A stretch of 64,000 bases of DNA from Lacihabitans sp. CS3-21 (GCF_024343675.1 NZ_RJUD01000001.1:62001-126000); one strand, 5' to 3'. Counted from the first letter of the stretch, positions 47,015-56,574 are shown. Numbers and translations are program-made. The notes: generated by a model from the sequence alone, not told the origin.

Positions 47015-47635
47015 TCATTTTTTCATGGCTTTCATTTCTCTTTTCAATGCATCAATTTCCTTTTGTTGCTGAATGGTGTAAAGCGTCAATTCCTCCACTT
47101 TTTCGAGAAGTTTGGAGACCATTTCGTCAACTTTAACTCCTTGTTTTACAACCTCTTCTGCAGAAGGAACTCCAGGCAAGTGTTTATTTTGCTGAATAAA
47201 TTTATCTACTTTGGAAAGGGACATCAACGGGTAGTTTTTCTCAAATACCTTGTCAGACCACAAACCCACATTTTGGTATTTCATTTTGAACGAATTCAGA
47301 ATAAACTCGCCCTGCTCGTCTAGTTCTAGAAAATTGCGGTCATTGATTTTATAGGCCGGATTACTGTAGGCCACTCTTGTATTGAAAACCCCTTTTACGT
47401 CTAATCTGTACTTTGGATTTGACATGCCAATGCCCACTTTTACCAACATAGTATCTCCCAAAACCAATCCGTCATCTACTGATACTTTGGCATTGAAGCC
47501 TATGGCCGAGGCTCTTTCCAGTTCAGCCTGATTCAAACCTACGGTACCGGCATATTTGCCAAAATAAGAACCTGATTGAGCCCAGGAATTTGCAACTACA
47601 CCCAAAAACAGAATAAATAGTACTGATTTCTTCAT
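47015..47635 (-). CDS. Secreted fibre-like protein with coiled-coil C-terminus
   Basis: 206 residues with a signal peptide (about 1-19, ending SWAQ). A 'VGIGMSNPKYRLDVKGVF' module follows. The C-terminal domain carries 'NKHLPGVPSAEEVVKQGVK' and a coiled coil 'LLEKVEELTLYTIQQQKEID'. This C-terminus recurs at the end of many Bacteroidota fibre-like proteins and resembles intramolecular-chaperone or trimerisation ends. It is 11 bp downstream of a solitary LytTR gene, mirroring the 9884/10216 pair. Function unknown. Confidence 0.75.
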   Translation of the reverse strand: MKKSVLFILFLGVVANSWAQSGSYFGKYAGTVGLNQAELERASAIGFNAKVSVDDGLVLGDTMLVKVGIGMSNPKYRLDVKGVFNTRVAYSNPAYKINDRNFLELDEQGEFILNSFKMKYQNVGLWSDKVFEKNYPLMSLSKVDKFIQQNKHLPGVPSAEEVVKQGVKVDEMVSKLLEKVEELTLYTIQQQKEIDALKREMKAMKK

Positions 47636-47646
47636 TTTATAATCTA

Positions 47647-47958
47647 TTAAATATTGTTTAAATAACTCATAATTAAAGGCATTCTTCTTCTCGAAATCCT
47701 TATTTGTTTACCGGTTTTTAACAAAATACTTTGGTGGTCTTCCATAAAACTGGCATAATTGACATTAACCAGATATGACCTGTTTGGCCTTACCATGTGT
47801 TTGAAATTACCTGATCGTTCTTCTATTTTCCCCAAATTTGTGGAGGTCAGGATTACTTTACCATCATTCATAAAGACTTTGGTATAGTTGGCATCTGAAA
47901 CACAAAACAACATTTGGGATGCTTCTACTTCCGTTCTGCTTCCTATATTTATTTTCAT
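47647..47958 (-). CDS. Solitary LytTR DNA-binding protein
   Basis: 103 residues, one LytTR domain without a receiver. Motifs are 'MLFCVSDANYTKVFMNDGKV', 'LTSTNLGKIEERS' and 'MVRPNRSYLVNVNYA', ending 'RISRRRMPLIMSYLNNI'. It is clearly related to the 101-residue protein at 9884. A well-formed promoter (-7 TAATTTTG at 47976-47983) and a NarL-like palindrome upstream place it under a two-component regulator. It likely controls the secreted protein it is paired with. Confidence 0.85.
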   Translation of the reverse strand: MKINIGSRTEVEASQMLFCVSDANYTKVFMNDGKVILTSTNLGKIEERSGNFKHMVRPNRSYLVNVNYASFMEDHQSILLKTGKQIRISRRRMPLIMSYLNNI

Positions 47959-47975
47959 GGCTATTTTATTTTATT

Positions 47976-48022
47976 CAAAATTATTGATAGATAGTCCTTC
48001 AAAAAATACCTCTTTGGAGGTA
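47976..48022 (-). promoter_or_regulatory. NarL-like palindrome and promoter of the LytTR gene
   Basis: Palindrome TACCTCTTTGGAGGTA at 48007-48022 is followed on the minus strand, after exactly 23 nt that include a TTTTTTG -33 region, by the -7 element TAATTTTG (47983-47976). The gene starts 18 bp further on. The same layout occurs at 52576-52591. Confidence 0.7.
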
Positions 48023-48029
48023 GTTGGGT

Positions 48030-49544
48030 TTATTTCTTAAGGATAAAAAATAGTATTAAGATGATTAACACAACAGCATCAAACAAAGCAAAGAAATTAG
48101 GATATTGGGTATAAAAACTCCTTTTGTTAACACAAATAACTTCCTGACTAGTAATATTTTCTGTAAACCAAGGAATCTCGCCATATACTCTACCAAAAGG
48201 ATCAATAAATGCAGAAATACCACCGTTTGAGCATCGGGCTATGGTACGACGGTTTTCTATGGCTCTTATTTTTGTGAAGCTGCTCAGAAACTTGGCCCCG
48301 GTAGTTTTACCAAACCAGGAATCGTTGTTCATCAAAGCAATAAAATCGGCTCCCTGCTTGACCAAAGAAGCTATTTTAGCAGGGTAGGTTTGCTCCCAGC
48401 AGATACTCAAAGCCACCTGATGCACTTCTCCATCTTTATCGGCATACTTAAATGTGTAAGGTTCGTTGCCTCTGATAAGTTGCCTTTCCCGCACCGAAGG
48501 ACAAGAGGCACAATAAGGCATAAATTCCATAAATGGTAGTCCATATTCTTTTTGGTAAACTTTTACGTCTTCTTCCTTAATATGCAAGGAATCCCAAAAA
48601 GCGGCCAGCTCCGGAGTAAAGACTACTGCCAGGTTTTTAAAGCCTTTGGTAGAATCCTGAAATTCAGCATAACCAATGGCTACGTTGGTGTTCCAGTTAA
48701 GGATATTGTTTCGGGTATAATCCAGAAAGTTTTTGTTTTTGAACAATGAAAATGGGAAAGCTGCCTCAGGTAAAATCAGCAAATCTGGAATTTGAGTTTT
48801 AACAGCTGAATCTGAAAGGCTCACCACTTGGTCTAAGGTTTTGGTGACAACCGAGGTATCGCCATCTGCGTAACTGTCAATGTTGGTCTGTATCAGCGAA
48901 ACTTTGGTTTTTTGATTGCTAGTACCCAAAACTGACTTTGGGTTAATTTTCATCACCCACACTGAATAACTTACTGCCAGAAATATCCAGATTGCGGAAA
49001 ATACGAAATGTTTTTTTGAGCGATAATTTATTCCAAAAGTGATGAAGACATTGAGTGCAATGACCCAGAAACAAATGCCCCACATGCCGGTAAAATCTGC
49101 ATATTGAATAACATAAGGCATATTAGCCTGAGAATAAGCTACATAATGAACTTGCAAATTATGAGGTAAGAAATGAGTGGCCCAGTCAAGAGCAGTCCAT
49201 TGGAACGGAAAAAGTATCAGAGCCCTGTGCCAACCCAGTTTTTTCTGCAAAAAATAATGGGCGATAAATGGAATATATAAAGAAAGAGACTGGGTTATAA
49301 AGCAGATAAAGAAAGTGGACCAAGTGTAATAGCTTGTCCACCAATACCCTATTGGACTACTGATTACAAAAACTGGAAAAACCAGCAAAAATGATTCCTT
49401 GAGTGTGGAAGTGTTTTTTAAAAGTAACAACAAAGGTACAAGGGCAAACCATGCCAATATTCCAACTGGAAGATTGGGGTAATTGGGGTAAGAGAGCCCC
49501 CATAGGATTCCGGAAAGTATAATGGCCAAAGATTTGTTTTTCAT
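48030..49544 (-). CDS. lnt: Apolipoprotein N-acyltransferase
   Basis: Adds the third acyl chain to the N-terminal Cys of lipoproteins in the inner membrane. The 504-residue protein has about six N-terminal helices (about 5-200) and a periplasmic nitrilase domain. Catalytic residues are visible as Glu in LPEAAFPF, Lys in the 'YQKEYGLPFMEFMPY' loop and Cys in 'LSICWEQTYP'. A last helix lies at the C-terminus. It overlaps the preceding secreted-protein gene by 4 bp. A role in maturing the many lipoproteins encoded nearby is possible but unproven. Confidence 0.92.
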   Translation of the reverse strand: MKNKSLAIILSGILWGLSYPNYPNLPVGILAWFALVPLLLLLKNTSTLKESFLLVFPVFVISSPIGYWWTSYYTWSTFFICFITQSLSLYIPFIAHYFLQKKLGWHRALILFPFQWTALDWATHFLPHNLQVHYVAYSQANMPYVIQYADFTGMWGICFWVIALNVFITFGINYRSKKHFVFSAIWIFLAVSYSVWVMKINPKSVLGTSNQKTKVSLIQTNIDSYADGDTSVVTKTLDQVVSLSDSAVKTQIPDLLILPEAAFPFSLFKNKNFLDYTRNNILNWNTNVAIGYAEFQDSTKGFKNLAVVFTPELAAFWDSLHIKEEDVKVYQKEYGLPFMEFMPYCASCPSVRERQLIRGNEPYTFKYADKDGEVHQVALSICWEQTYPAKIASLVKQGADFIALMNNDSWFGKTTGAKFLSSFTKIRAIENRRTIARCSNGGISAFIDPFGRVYGEIPWFTENITSQEVICVNKRSFYTQYPNFFALFDAVVLIILILFFILKK

Positions 49545-51022
49545 TTTATACCCCAGCTAAACTTTGCTTTAGACTTTCCTTTTTTCAATTCTTTTATTTC
49601 GAAACCTTCACGGGTTTTCTTTGAAATATACACGCCATTACAATCGCTTTCTAGCTGGATGTTGATAATCAAATCTTCAAAATCATCTCGTGATTTATCA
49701 AATTTTATAAATGTTGAGCCATTTTGGAGTTGCCCTTTACCTGAAAAAGTAATTGAAGTCCCTATCCTTGCATTTTGAGAAGCGATACTGGCCACTGGAG
49801 TTGTCGTACTTAACATTTGCCAATCTGTTCCATCAAAATAATAAAATCCAGGGGTATTATTTACTTGATAAATCAAAAGGCCTTCGGCGGGATCTTCGGG
49901 GCGATTAACTTCGGTGATTCTCGGAATCAATAGACCAAGAGAGTCACTATCAATATCTAAAATAGCAGAAGGATGAGCGTCAGCATCAGAGGTGTTAATT
50001 GAAATGCCTTTATTGTCATTATTGAGTTTTAAGTTGCTAGGTGCATTTAACAGGACGGTTGGCACAATTGCCTTAAAACTTAGGTTTTCTAATATGGCAT
50101 TTTGACCAGTTTGAGAGACAATTTTTGCTTGAAAAAAATGACCCTGCTTAGTCATAAAACCTATACTATTTGAGCTATTTTGCAAAACAAATGCACTGGT
50201 TTCATTGGGTCTTTTATAAAATTGAGATTGATAAGTGCCTCTTAGACAGTCATATGTTCCATTTCCCGGAATAGTAAGTGTTCCGTAGGCATCAATAGTG
50301 AGTGTAGTAACAGTTCGATAAAGTAATTGGTCAGTTTCATAATCGAACTGATCAATGGTGTTGTTCATTACATCGCCTAAACTGAGCGGTACATCCATAA
50401 ACTCATAATCGGGTTCATCAAAGGCGTCGTCATCAATGTCAAAATCAAAAGAACGACCTAAGTGATCAACGCTTGAGGCATTAATATTAAAGTGTTCATA
50501 AACCTCAAACTCTTCGTCGGTATCGGTTACATAAGTTGATTTTGTAATATTTGTTGCACCAGCTAATTGTAGGGGAACAGGCACACTACTAGGCGAAATA
50601 AAATCATCTTGGGTGTAATAGTCGAAAAATTCCTGAAAATTCGTAGGTAAAGACCAGTTTTGAGGACTTATATTATTAGCAACCCCGATATTCATATTCA
50701 TGGCACTATTTCCACCTCCAAAAACCACCCATGAGTTACCATTAGAAGCGAGTTGAGTTACATCTGCCTGGGTGATTTCAATGGCTGAATTAATACTCAC
50801 CAAATGATTTGTCTGAGTTTTTATGTTTAATAGATCCCAGTTGAGTGAGATTTTGCTAACATTGTTTTTTATTCTGCTATTCTGTTCTTGGTTTGAACAG
50901 CTTTGAACACTGTATGGATCATCAACACAATGTCTAATAGTTGAAGCAAAAGTGTTTTGATTTATTAGGAAGTATAAATAAACAATCCCAATTTTAAAGA
51001 TTAAATTTTTTTTCAGCTTCAT
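49541..51022 (-). CDS. Secreted fibre-like protein, paralog of the next gene
   Basis: 493 residues with an N-terminal signal segment (about 8-26). The N-terminal ~330 residues form a Cys-containing beta region ('GNSWVVFGGGNSAMNMNIG', 'GTYDCLRGTYQSQFY'). The common module 'SAILDIDSDSLGLLIPRITEVN' and 'GLLIYQVNNTPGFYYFDGTDWQ' follows. A C-terminal ~50-residue tail is nearly identical to that of the gene at 51032. It lies 9 bp downstream of that paralog and overlaps lnt by 4 bp. Function unknown. Confidence 0.75.
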   Translation of the reverse strand: MKLKKNLIFKIGIVYLYFLINQNTFASTIRHCVDDPYSVQSCSNQEQNSRIKNNVSKISLNWDLLNIKTQTNHLVSINSAIEITQADVTQLASNGNSWVVFGGGNSAMNMNIGVANNISPQNWSLPTNFQEFFDYYTQDDFISPSSVPVPLQLAGATNITKSTYVTDTDEEFEVYEHFNINASSVDHLGRSFDFDIDDDAFDEPDYEFMDVPLSLGDVMNNTIDQFDYETDQLLYRTVTTLTIDAYGTLTIPGNGTYDCLRGTYQSQFYKRPNETSAFVLQNSSNSIGFMTKQGHFFQAKIVSQTGQNAILENLSFKAIVPTVLLNAPSNLKLNNDNKGISINTSDADAHPSAILDIDSDSLGLLIPRITEVNRPEDPAEGLLIYQVNNTPGFYYFDGTDWQMLSTTTPVASIASQNARIGTSITFSGKGQLQNGSTFIKFDKSRDDFEDLIINIQLESDCNGVYISKKTREGFEIKELKKGKSKAKFSWGIK

Positions 51023-51031
51023 AATATTATT

Positions 51032-52519
51032 TTATTCAATTTTCCAGTTAAACTTAGCTTTTGATTTCCCCTTTTTCAATTCTTTTATTTCGAAACCTTC
51101 CCTTGTTTTCTTTGAAATATAGACGCCATTACAATCGCTTTCGAGCTGGATGTTGATGATCAAATCTTCAAAATCATCTCTTGGTTTATCAAATTTTATG
51201 AAAGTGGAGCCTTTTTGGAGCTGCCCTTTACCTGAAGAAATAATTGATGTCCCAATCCTTGCATTTTGAGAGGAAATAGTGGCTACCGGAGATGTGGAAC
51301 TTAACATTTGCCAGCCAGTTCCATCGAAATAATAAAATCCAGGGGTATTGTCAACCTGATAAATCAATAGCCCTTCGGCGGGGTTTGACGGGCGATTGGC
51401 TTCAGTAATTCTTGGGATAAGAATTCCTTTGTTTGTACTGCTAACATCCAAAATGGCAGAGGAGTCAGGATCGGCTTGGTTGGTATTGATACTTACGCCT
51501 TGTTGATTGTTATTTAATTCAACTTTTCCACTGGCCGAAAGCATGGCTGTAGGCATAATCGTCTGAAAAGCAATATCTTCCAATGTGGCATTATTGCCGG
51601 AAAGACTTACCACCTTTGCATAAAAAAAGTGACCTTGTTTGGTATAAAATCCAATAGAATTTTTGGTGGATTTCAAAACGAAAGGACTAGATTCATTTGG
51701 TCGGGTAAAAAAATTCTCTACATATGAACCTCTCAGACAATTAAAATTGCCTTGACTTGGAATATTTATTGTACCAAATGCGTCGACAGTTAAAGTAATC
51801 TCTTTTTTAACCAAATTAAGATTAGAAATTGGGTCTTTTTTTTGAATTACAGCGTTGATTACATCTCCCAATTTAAAAGGGACCTTCATATATTCGAAGT
51901 CTGGTTCATCAAAAGTGTCATCTACATCGGTTTCCATATCAAAGGACGTCCCTAGGTGTGTTACGGTTGTTGACCCAATATTATAATAATCATAAATATC
52001 TATGTCATTGTCGTATTCGTCCAGACCTAAAGATTTGGTAACATGTGTAGCACCACTTATATTTAAACCAGCTGGTGCATTTGCCAGAGAAAGGAAATCA
52101 TATTGGGAATAATATTCAAAATACTCCATAAAATCTGCTGGAAGTGACCATGTCTGAGCAACACTATTATTGGCTGAACCAATATTCATAACCATCAACT
52201 CATTGGCTCCATCAAATCTTACCCAGGAATTTCCCTGAGTAGCTGCATTTAGAATATCAGTTTGATTAATTTCAATAGCTGTCGTTATCAATTTAGCAGA
52301 GGTTGTCTGATTTTTCAGGTTTAACAACTCTTTTATTTGATTTAAATCTTTTTGAGGAGTTTTGGAGAGTATTTTTATCCTACCACCTCTGGTATCTCCT
52401 GGCTGAACGCAAATGTTGTTACTACCAGTAAGCGTACAAGTTTTTGAACTTGATGCTAACAGAATATTGGTTTTTAAAAAAAATAATGAAATAGCTATTG
52501 TCGCTCTAATAAAATTCAT
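51032..52519 (-). CDS. Secreted fibre-like protein, tandem paralog
   Basis: 495 residues with a signal segment (about 5-22). It has the same architecture as the 49541 gene: a Cys-containing N-terminal region ('GNSWVRFDGANELMVMNIG', 'GNFNCLRGSYVENFF'), then 'SAILDVSSTNKGILIPRITEAN', then the shared tail ('DDFEDLIINIQLESDCNGVY'). The last ~60 residues are almost identical while the N-terminal part is much more diverged. It is the first gene of the operon with lnt and is preceded by the divergent NarL-like box. Confidence 0.75.
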   Translation of the reverse strand: MNFIRATIAISLFFLKTNILLASSSKTCTLTGSNNICVQPGDTRGGRIKILSKTPQKDLNQIKELLNLKNQTTSAKLITTAIEINQTDILNAATQGNSWVRFDGANELMVMNIGSANNSVAQTWSLPADFMEYFEYYSQYDFLSLANAPAGLNISGATHVTKSLGLDEYDNDIDIYDYYNIGSTTVTHLGTSFDMETDVDDTFDEPDFEYMKVPFKLGDVINAVIQKKDPISNLNLVKKEITLTVDAFGTINIPSQGNFNCLRGSYVENFFTRPNESSPFVLKSTKNSIGFYTKQGHFFYAKVVSLSGNNATLEDIAFQTIMPTAMLSASGKVELNNNQQGVSINTNQADPDSSAILDVSSTNKGILIPRITEANRPSNPAEGLLIYQVDNTPGFYYFDGTGWQMLSSTSPVATISSQNARIGTSIISSGKGQLQKGSTFIKFDKPRDDFEDLIINIQLESDCNGVYISKKTREGFEIKELKKGKSKAKFNWKIE

Positions 52520-52544
52520 GAAAACATTTCCTATAATATATCCA

Positions 52545-52622
52545 CAAAAGTCGATAAGACCATATTCCTAACATATACCTATTTGGAGGTATTTTGATAA
52601 ATAATTTTATGAGATAGCTTTG
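52545..52622. promoter_or_regulatory. Divergent NarL-like palindrome with two promoters
   Basis: Palindrome TACCTATTTGGAGGTA occupies 52576-52591. On the plus strand TTTG (52593-52596) and TAGCTTTG (52615-52622) form the promoter of the kinase-regulator operon. On the minus strand the -7-like GACTTTTG (52552-52545) serves the secreted-paralog operon. The distance from the box to each -7 element is exactly 23 nt, identical to that at 48007-48022. Confidence 0.7.
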
Positions 52623-52642
52623 TATTAAAATCCGGATAAATA

Positions 52643-54448
52643 TTGAAAGTCGTTCAGGTTGTCATTTTGCTATTGATTCATTTTTATATTTCTGCTCAAA
52701 AACCCAAAGTTTTCGAGGTGGATGAAAATTTTCGTTCTGCAGACTTGGTAGGATATGTTTCAAGATTTGACACTGAAAAGGATGAAACAATCGAATATGT
52801 TTCTCAGAACACACAATTTAAATTATCGGCAGAAGTACCATCCTTCAAAGCAGATTCACAATACCACTGGCTGAAAATTGAACTGAAAGCTTCGGCCAGG
52901 AAGCCTATCGTTATTGAGTTTCAACAGATTTTTGTGGATGATATTTCATTCTTTTTGTTTGAAAATGATTCGCTAAAAGAGCAATTTTCATCTTCCTGGA
53001 TGCTGCCTTTTGTAAAAAAACCATTTCCGAGCAGGTACCATGCCTTTGAATTTGAAGTCTCCAATAACAAATCATATACCCTATTTTTACGTTGCCATAA
53101 TTCCCAAATAAAATACTCTAGTCGGGCATTTCTCAAGATTTTTGAGAGGAAAATATATGAAATAGAAAGTGATTCTTACTTACTGCAATACGCTTTTAGT
53201 GTAGGCTGTTTATGGTTTGTAACGGTCCTTTCTCTAGGGTTTTTCGGATATTCCCGCAAAAAGATTTATCTTTATTACGGACTCTATCTTATTTCGATGT
53301 CCCTCTATTTTTTGGTAGTAAATGGAGTCGTTAATCAATTTTCTAATCCTCAAACTGATTTTTTTGCAAAACCCGAATTTGGATCATTGCTGGTGGTTTT
53401 TAATTTAACATTTCATATTTTATATGTTTTCGAATTCTTCAAAATTAATCACAAAGCCTTACTTAGAGGCTACGGCATTTTCATTTTTTTAAGCATTATA
53501 CAGGTTGGGTTTATAATATTTAATTCTCAAACCCATATGCCTTATAGCATAATTTATTTATATTTTTCGCTCCTGATTATTCTTACAATTCTTTACAATT
53601 TTCGCTCAAACAAGAAGGCTGTTCTGCTTTATTTATTAGCTTCTGGACCACTTTTTCTTACTTTTCTGCTGGTTATTTTAGGAGCAATTGGTATTACAAA
53701 AATCAACACTTTCTTTTATTACAATGCCCACATTCCGCTAACACTCGAAGGACTTGGTTTAGGTTTGGCGTTGTTATACCAATTTAATGATGACCAAAAA
53801 AAGGTTGAGAAAGAATTGGAAAAAAACCGATTGGATACAACGCACAAAATCCTTTTGGCACAAGAAGAAGAGCGGCAACACCTAGCTCGCGACCTTCACG
53901 ACGACCTTGGTGGTAGCCTTTCTGTACTAAACCGCGAGTTGGACGAATTTAACGAAAATAACGGAAGGAAGATTTCAGACTCTGTAAAATTGACCCAAAA
54001 AATCGTGGAAGATTTGAGGCTCATTTCGCACCATCTAATGCCATCTTCTTTTCCTGAAAAGGGACTTACGGCTGTAATAAAAGAAACCGTAGAAATGGCC
54101 AACAGGCAAAATAAGTTAAAGTTTGATTTTATCACGAATGGGCAGGAGAAAAGACTTCACCCTGATAGCGAAATTAATATTTATAGAATAGTCAAAGAAC
54201 TGATAAACAACACCTTAAAGCATTCTGGAGGTACAGCATCTACCATTCAGCTGTTGTTTTATGATGACTTTCTCTATTTCTCCATCGAAGACAATGGCCA
54301 TGGGTTTGATATAAACCTTTCAAAAAATTGGGGAATTGGTTTCAAAAATATAAATTTACGGGCAAGATTTCTGAAGGCCAAACTCAACACGGAGTCAGGT
54401 CCTTCAGGTAGTCTTATTAGCCTTGAAATACCCTATACTGCCTCCTAA
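52643..54448 (+). CDS. 7TMR-DISM sensor histidine kinase
   Basis: Start at TTG 52643, which gives a signal peptide (ending ISAQ) and lies 21 bp after the -7 element; no ATG fits. The 601-residue protein has a periplasmic 7TMR-DISMED2 domain (about 25-170) and seven transmembrane helices (about 185-385). A HisKA_3 kinase core follows with 'RQHLARDLHDDLGGSLSVL' (phospho-acceptor His) and the HATPase motif 'SIEDNGHGFDI'. It overlaps its response regulator by 26 bp. The likely ligand class (carbohydrate or small molecule) is only a family-level guess. Confidence 0.9.
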   Translation: MKVVQVVILLLIHFYISAQKPKVFEVDENFRSADLVGYVSRFDTEKDETIEYVSQNTQFKLSAEVPSFKADSQYHWLKIELKASARKPIVIEFQQIFVDDISFFLFENDSLKEQFSSSWMLPFVKKPFPSRYHAFEFEVSNNKSYTLFLRCHNSQIKYSSRAFLKIFERKIYEIESDSYLLQYAFSVGCLWFVTVLSLGFFGYSRKKIYLYYGLYLISMSLYFLVVNGVVNQFSNPQTDFFAKPEFGSLLVVFNLTFHILYVFEFFKINHKALLRGYGIFIFLSIIQVGFIIFNSQTHMPYSIIYLYFSLLIILTILYNFRSNKKAVLLYLLASGPLFLTFLLVILGAIGITKINTFFYYNAHIPLTLEGLGLGLALLYQFNDDQKKVEKELEKNRLDTTHKILLAQEEERQHLARDLHDDLGGSLSVLNRELDEFNENNGRKISDSVKLTQKIVEDLRLISHHLMPSSFPEKGLTAVIKETVEMANRQNKLKFDFITNGQEKRLHPDSEINIYRIVKELINNTLKHSGGTASTIQLLFYDDFLYFSIEDNGHGFDINLSKNWGIGFKNINLRARFLKAKLNTESGPSGSLISLEIPYTAS

Positions 54449-55073
54449 AATTAAGATTTTATTGGTTGACGACCACCATCTTTTTAGCGATGGAATAACT
54501 GGTTTGCTCCAAAGCGAAGGCTCATTTCAGGTGGTAGGACAAGTGTATGACGGAAACCATGTGCTGCCGACGGTACATCAAAAAAGTCCCGACCTAATTC
54601 TACTTGATGCCAATTTACCCAACATTAGCGGAAAAGATTTGGCAGAAAAAATAAAAGCTAATTTTCCCAAAATTAAGATTATGGTATTGACCATGTACGA
54701 CGAAAGTCAGTTGGTCAGAGAATTTCAAAAAATAGGTGTAGAGGGTTATCTCCTAAAAAATTCCACCAAGAACGAATTGCTTTCGGCCATATTTAGAATT
54801 ATGGAAGGGGAAACAGTTTTTGACGGTAAATTGTCTCCCGTATCTTCAGTACAGGCATTTGCAGGCGACGAATTTCAAAAGCGTTATTTATTAACTCCCA
54901 GAGAATTAGAGATACTTCGTCTAATCAGGAAAGGTCATAGTTCACAAGCCATTGCCGACTTGACGTCATTGAGCCTTATGACCGTAAAAACCCACCGCCG
55001 CAACATTCATTTCAAGCTCAAAACCGAAACTACGGCTGATTTGATAAGATTTGCTATGGAGAATAATCTTTAA
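54423..55073 (+). CDS. NarL/FixJ-type response regulator
   Basis: 216 residues from TTG 54423. Receiver acidic residues are Asp16/Asp17 and phospho-acceptor is Asp62 (LILLDANLPN), with Lys near 112 ('GYLLKNSTKNE'). The LuxR-type helix-turn-helix reads 'LTPRELEILRLIRKGHSSQAIADLTSLSLMTVKTHRRNIHFKL' across the domain. It is translationally coupled to the 7TMR kinase. It is the best candidate to bind the TACCTMTTTGGAGGTA boxes, which would make the operon self-regulated. Confidence 0.92.
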   Translation: MKYPILPPKIKILLVDDHHLFSDGITGLLQSEGSFQVVGQVYDGNHVLPTVHQKSPDLILLDANLPNISGKDLAEKIKANFPKIKIMVLTMYDESQLVREFQKIGVEGYLLKNSTKNELLSAIFRIMEGETVFDGKLSPVSSVQAFAGDEFQKRYLLTPRELEILRLIRKGHSSQAIADLTSLSLMTVKTHRRNIHFKLKTETTADLIRFAMENNL

Positions 55074-55185
55074 TTAACAAGTCTTCTCCTTTCACAAATT
55101 GGGTAAATGCCTTAATTATAGTTATATAGTATGCTCTCAATTTTGTAAGTATTTATTGTTAATTTTCGCTAAAAATTTTTCATGA

Positions 55186-56574
55186 CTAATCTATTTTCGA
55201 AAAATACACCGATGGGCTGCTCGTGCTGAATCCTTGACCCACAAAATAAACAGAGACGGTCATTACCATACTTTTATTGCCAGAGGCGTCCCATGCTACA
55301 TCAATAAAATTAGTAAGGCTTCTTTCACTCGATGTAATTGCTGTAATATACCCATCATAATAAAAAAGGCCAGAGCTTGCGAAAGTATCTTTAGAGGCAT
55401 TTTGTGAAAGCCCCTTTGTAAGCCATTTGCCATTTTTGTAAAAAAACCCAAAAGCCTCATTACTTTCTGATAAACCTCCCGCTTGAATCATGACCGCCAT
55501 TTCTCCATTTGGTCCTTGGTCTGCCTGAAAGCTTTGGATTTTGACTCCTGTCTTTTGAATTGAGGCCAAAACATTAGTTTTTCTTGTAGCAACATCGTAA
55601 TCCCAGATTTGCTCGCTTTCTAAAGTAGAAGCGGGAGGCCTAAAAATGATGTGGTCGTTTCCTTTTTCATCATAAAGGAGTTCCGCTGGATTATTAAATG
55701 TGTTTCCTTCTTTATACAATGGGTATTGATATGCGATTTCAGCCTTTGTTCCATTGTATAGAAAAAGCGTTTTGACACCTGACTCGGCAACAAATTCACC
55801 AATAAAATGTAGTTTGTTTTGCTTATCATAATAACCGCTAAGATTTTGAAATCCCAAATTAGGAGGTGCCCCACCTGGATATTTGGGTTTGCCTGGAGTA
55901 GAATAGTCTTTAAAGTTTCCGAAACTGCCCCCATTTAATGTGGCTTCAGTGATTAAATCGGCATAGTACCAATAAGTATTCCAGCGGTTTTTTAAGGTTT
56001 CGTCACTGACTTGTGACCACACCACGTGTACCTTGCCCGCATTGTCAAGTGTCGCAAACCACGAAACCTGCATGAGTTCATTGCTTGCCAGCATAATGGG
56101 CTTGCCAAAAGTGCTCCCGTTTAAAACAGCATAGAAAAGTGTGCCCATATTATAGCCTCCAGTACCTTCTAGCGTAGTTTCAGCTATTGGATATTGTGAC
56201 TTATCACTGCTTCCAAAGCGTTTCCAAATAGCGTAAATGGTACCGCTTCCATCTTGAATCAATTTCGGAATAGAGGCCCCATTTCCAGTACCGTCGTTGC
56301 TTACTGTTACAGGAGCAGACCAAGATTTGCCTTTATTGCTTGATGAGCTATAATACACAAAAACTGGTTTACCATAATCGAGGTTTTCAAGAAAAACCGC
56401 ATGGTAGGTTCCGTCTTTGGCTATGAGTAAATCACAGTAGCCTGCTTTTTCAAATTGGGAGAGCTTTATCTCCTCTGCACCTGATGCCTTAATGGCATCA
56501 GGCAAAAGTTTGCAGCTGGATAAGGCTAAGATTAAAAATATTGAAGCTGCTATTTTTGTCAATTTTGTTTTCAT
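55186..56574 (-). CDS. Beta-propeller lipoprotein with Asp-box repeats
   Basis: 462 residues with lipoprotein signal MKTKLTKIAASIFLILALSS and lipidation at Cys21. The mature chain shows sialidase-like repeats such as 'YYSSSSNKGKSWSAPVTV' (Asp-box variant), 'KLIQDGSGTIYAIWKRFG' and 'HVVWSQVSDE', so a propeller is expected. The catalytic residues of a sialidase are not apparent. Member of the four-unit promoter family (box 56652-56671); the ATG lies 24 bp after the -7 TTTG. Function unknown, exposed at the cell surface or periplasm. Confidence 0.75.
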   Translation of the reverse strand: MKTKLTKIAASIFLILALSSCKLLPDAIKASGAEEIKLSQFEKAGYCDLLIAKDGTYHAVFLENLDYGKPVFVYYSSSSNKGKSWSAPVTVSNDGTGNGASIPKLIQDGSGTIYAIWKRFGSSDKSQYPIAETTLEGTGGYNMGTLFYAVLNGSTFGKPIMLASNELMQVSWFATLDNAGKVHVVWSQVSDETLKNRWNTYWYYADLITEATLNGGSFGNFKDYSTPGKPKYPGGAPPNLGFQNLSGYYDKQNKLHFIGEFVAESGVKTLFLYNGTKAEIAYQYPLYKEGNTFNNPAELLYDEKGNDHIIFRPPASTLESEQIWDYDVATRKTNVLASIQKTGVKIQSFQADQGPNGEMAVMIQAGGLSESNEAFGFFYKNGKWLTKGLSQNASKDTFASSGLFYYDGYITAITSSERSLTNFIDVAWDASGNKSMVMTVSVYFVGQGFSTSSPSVYFSKID

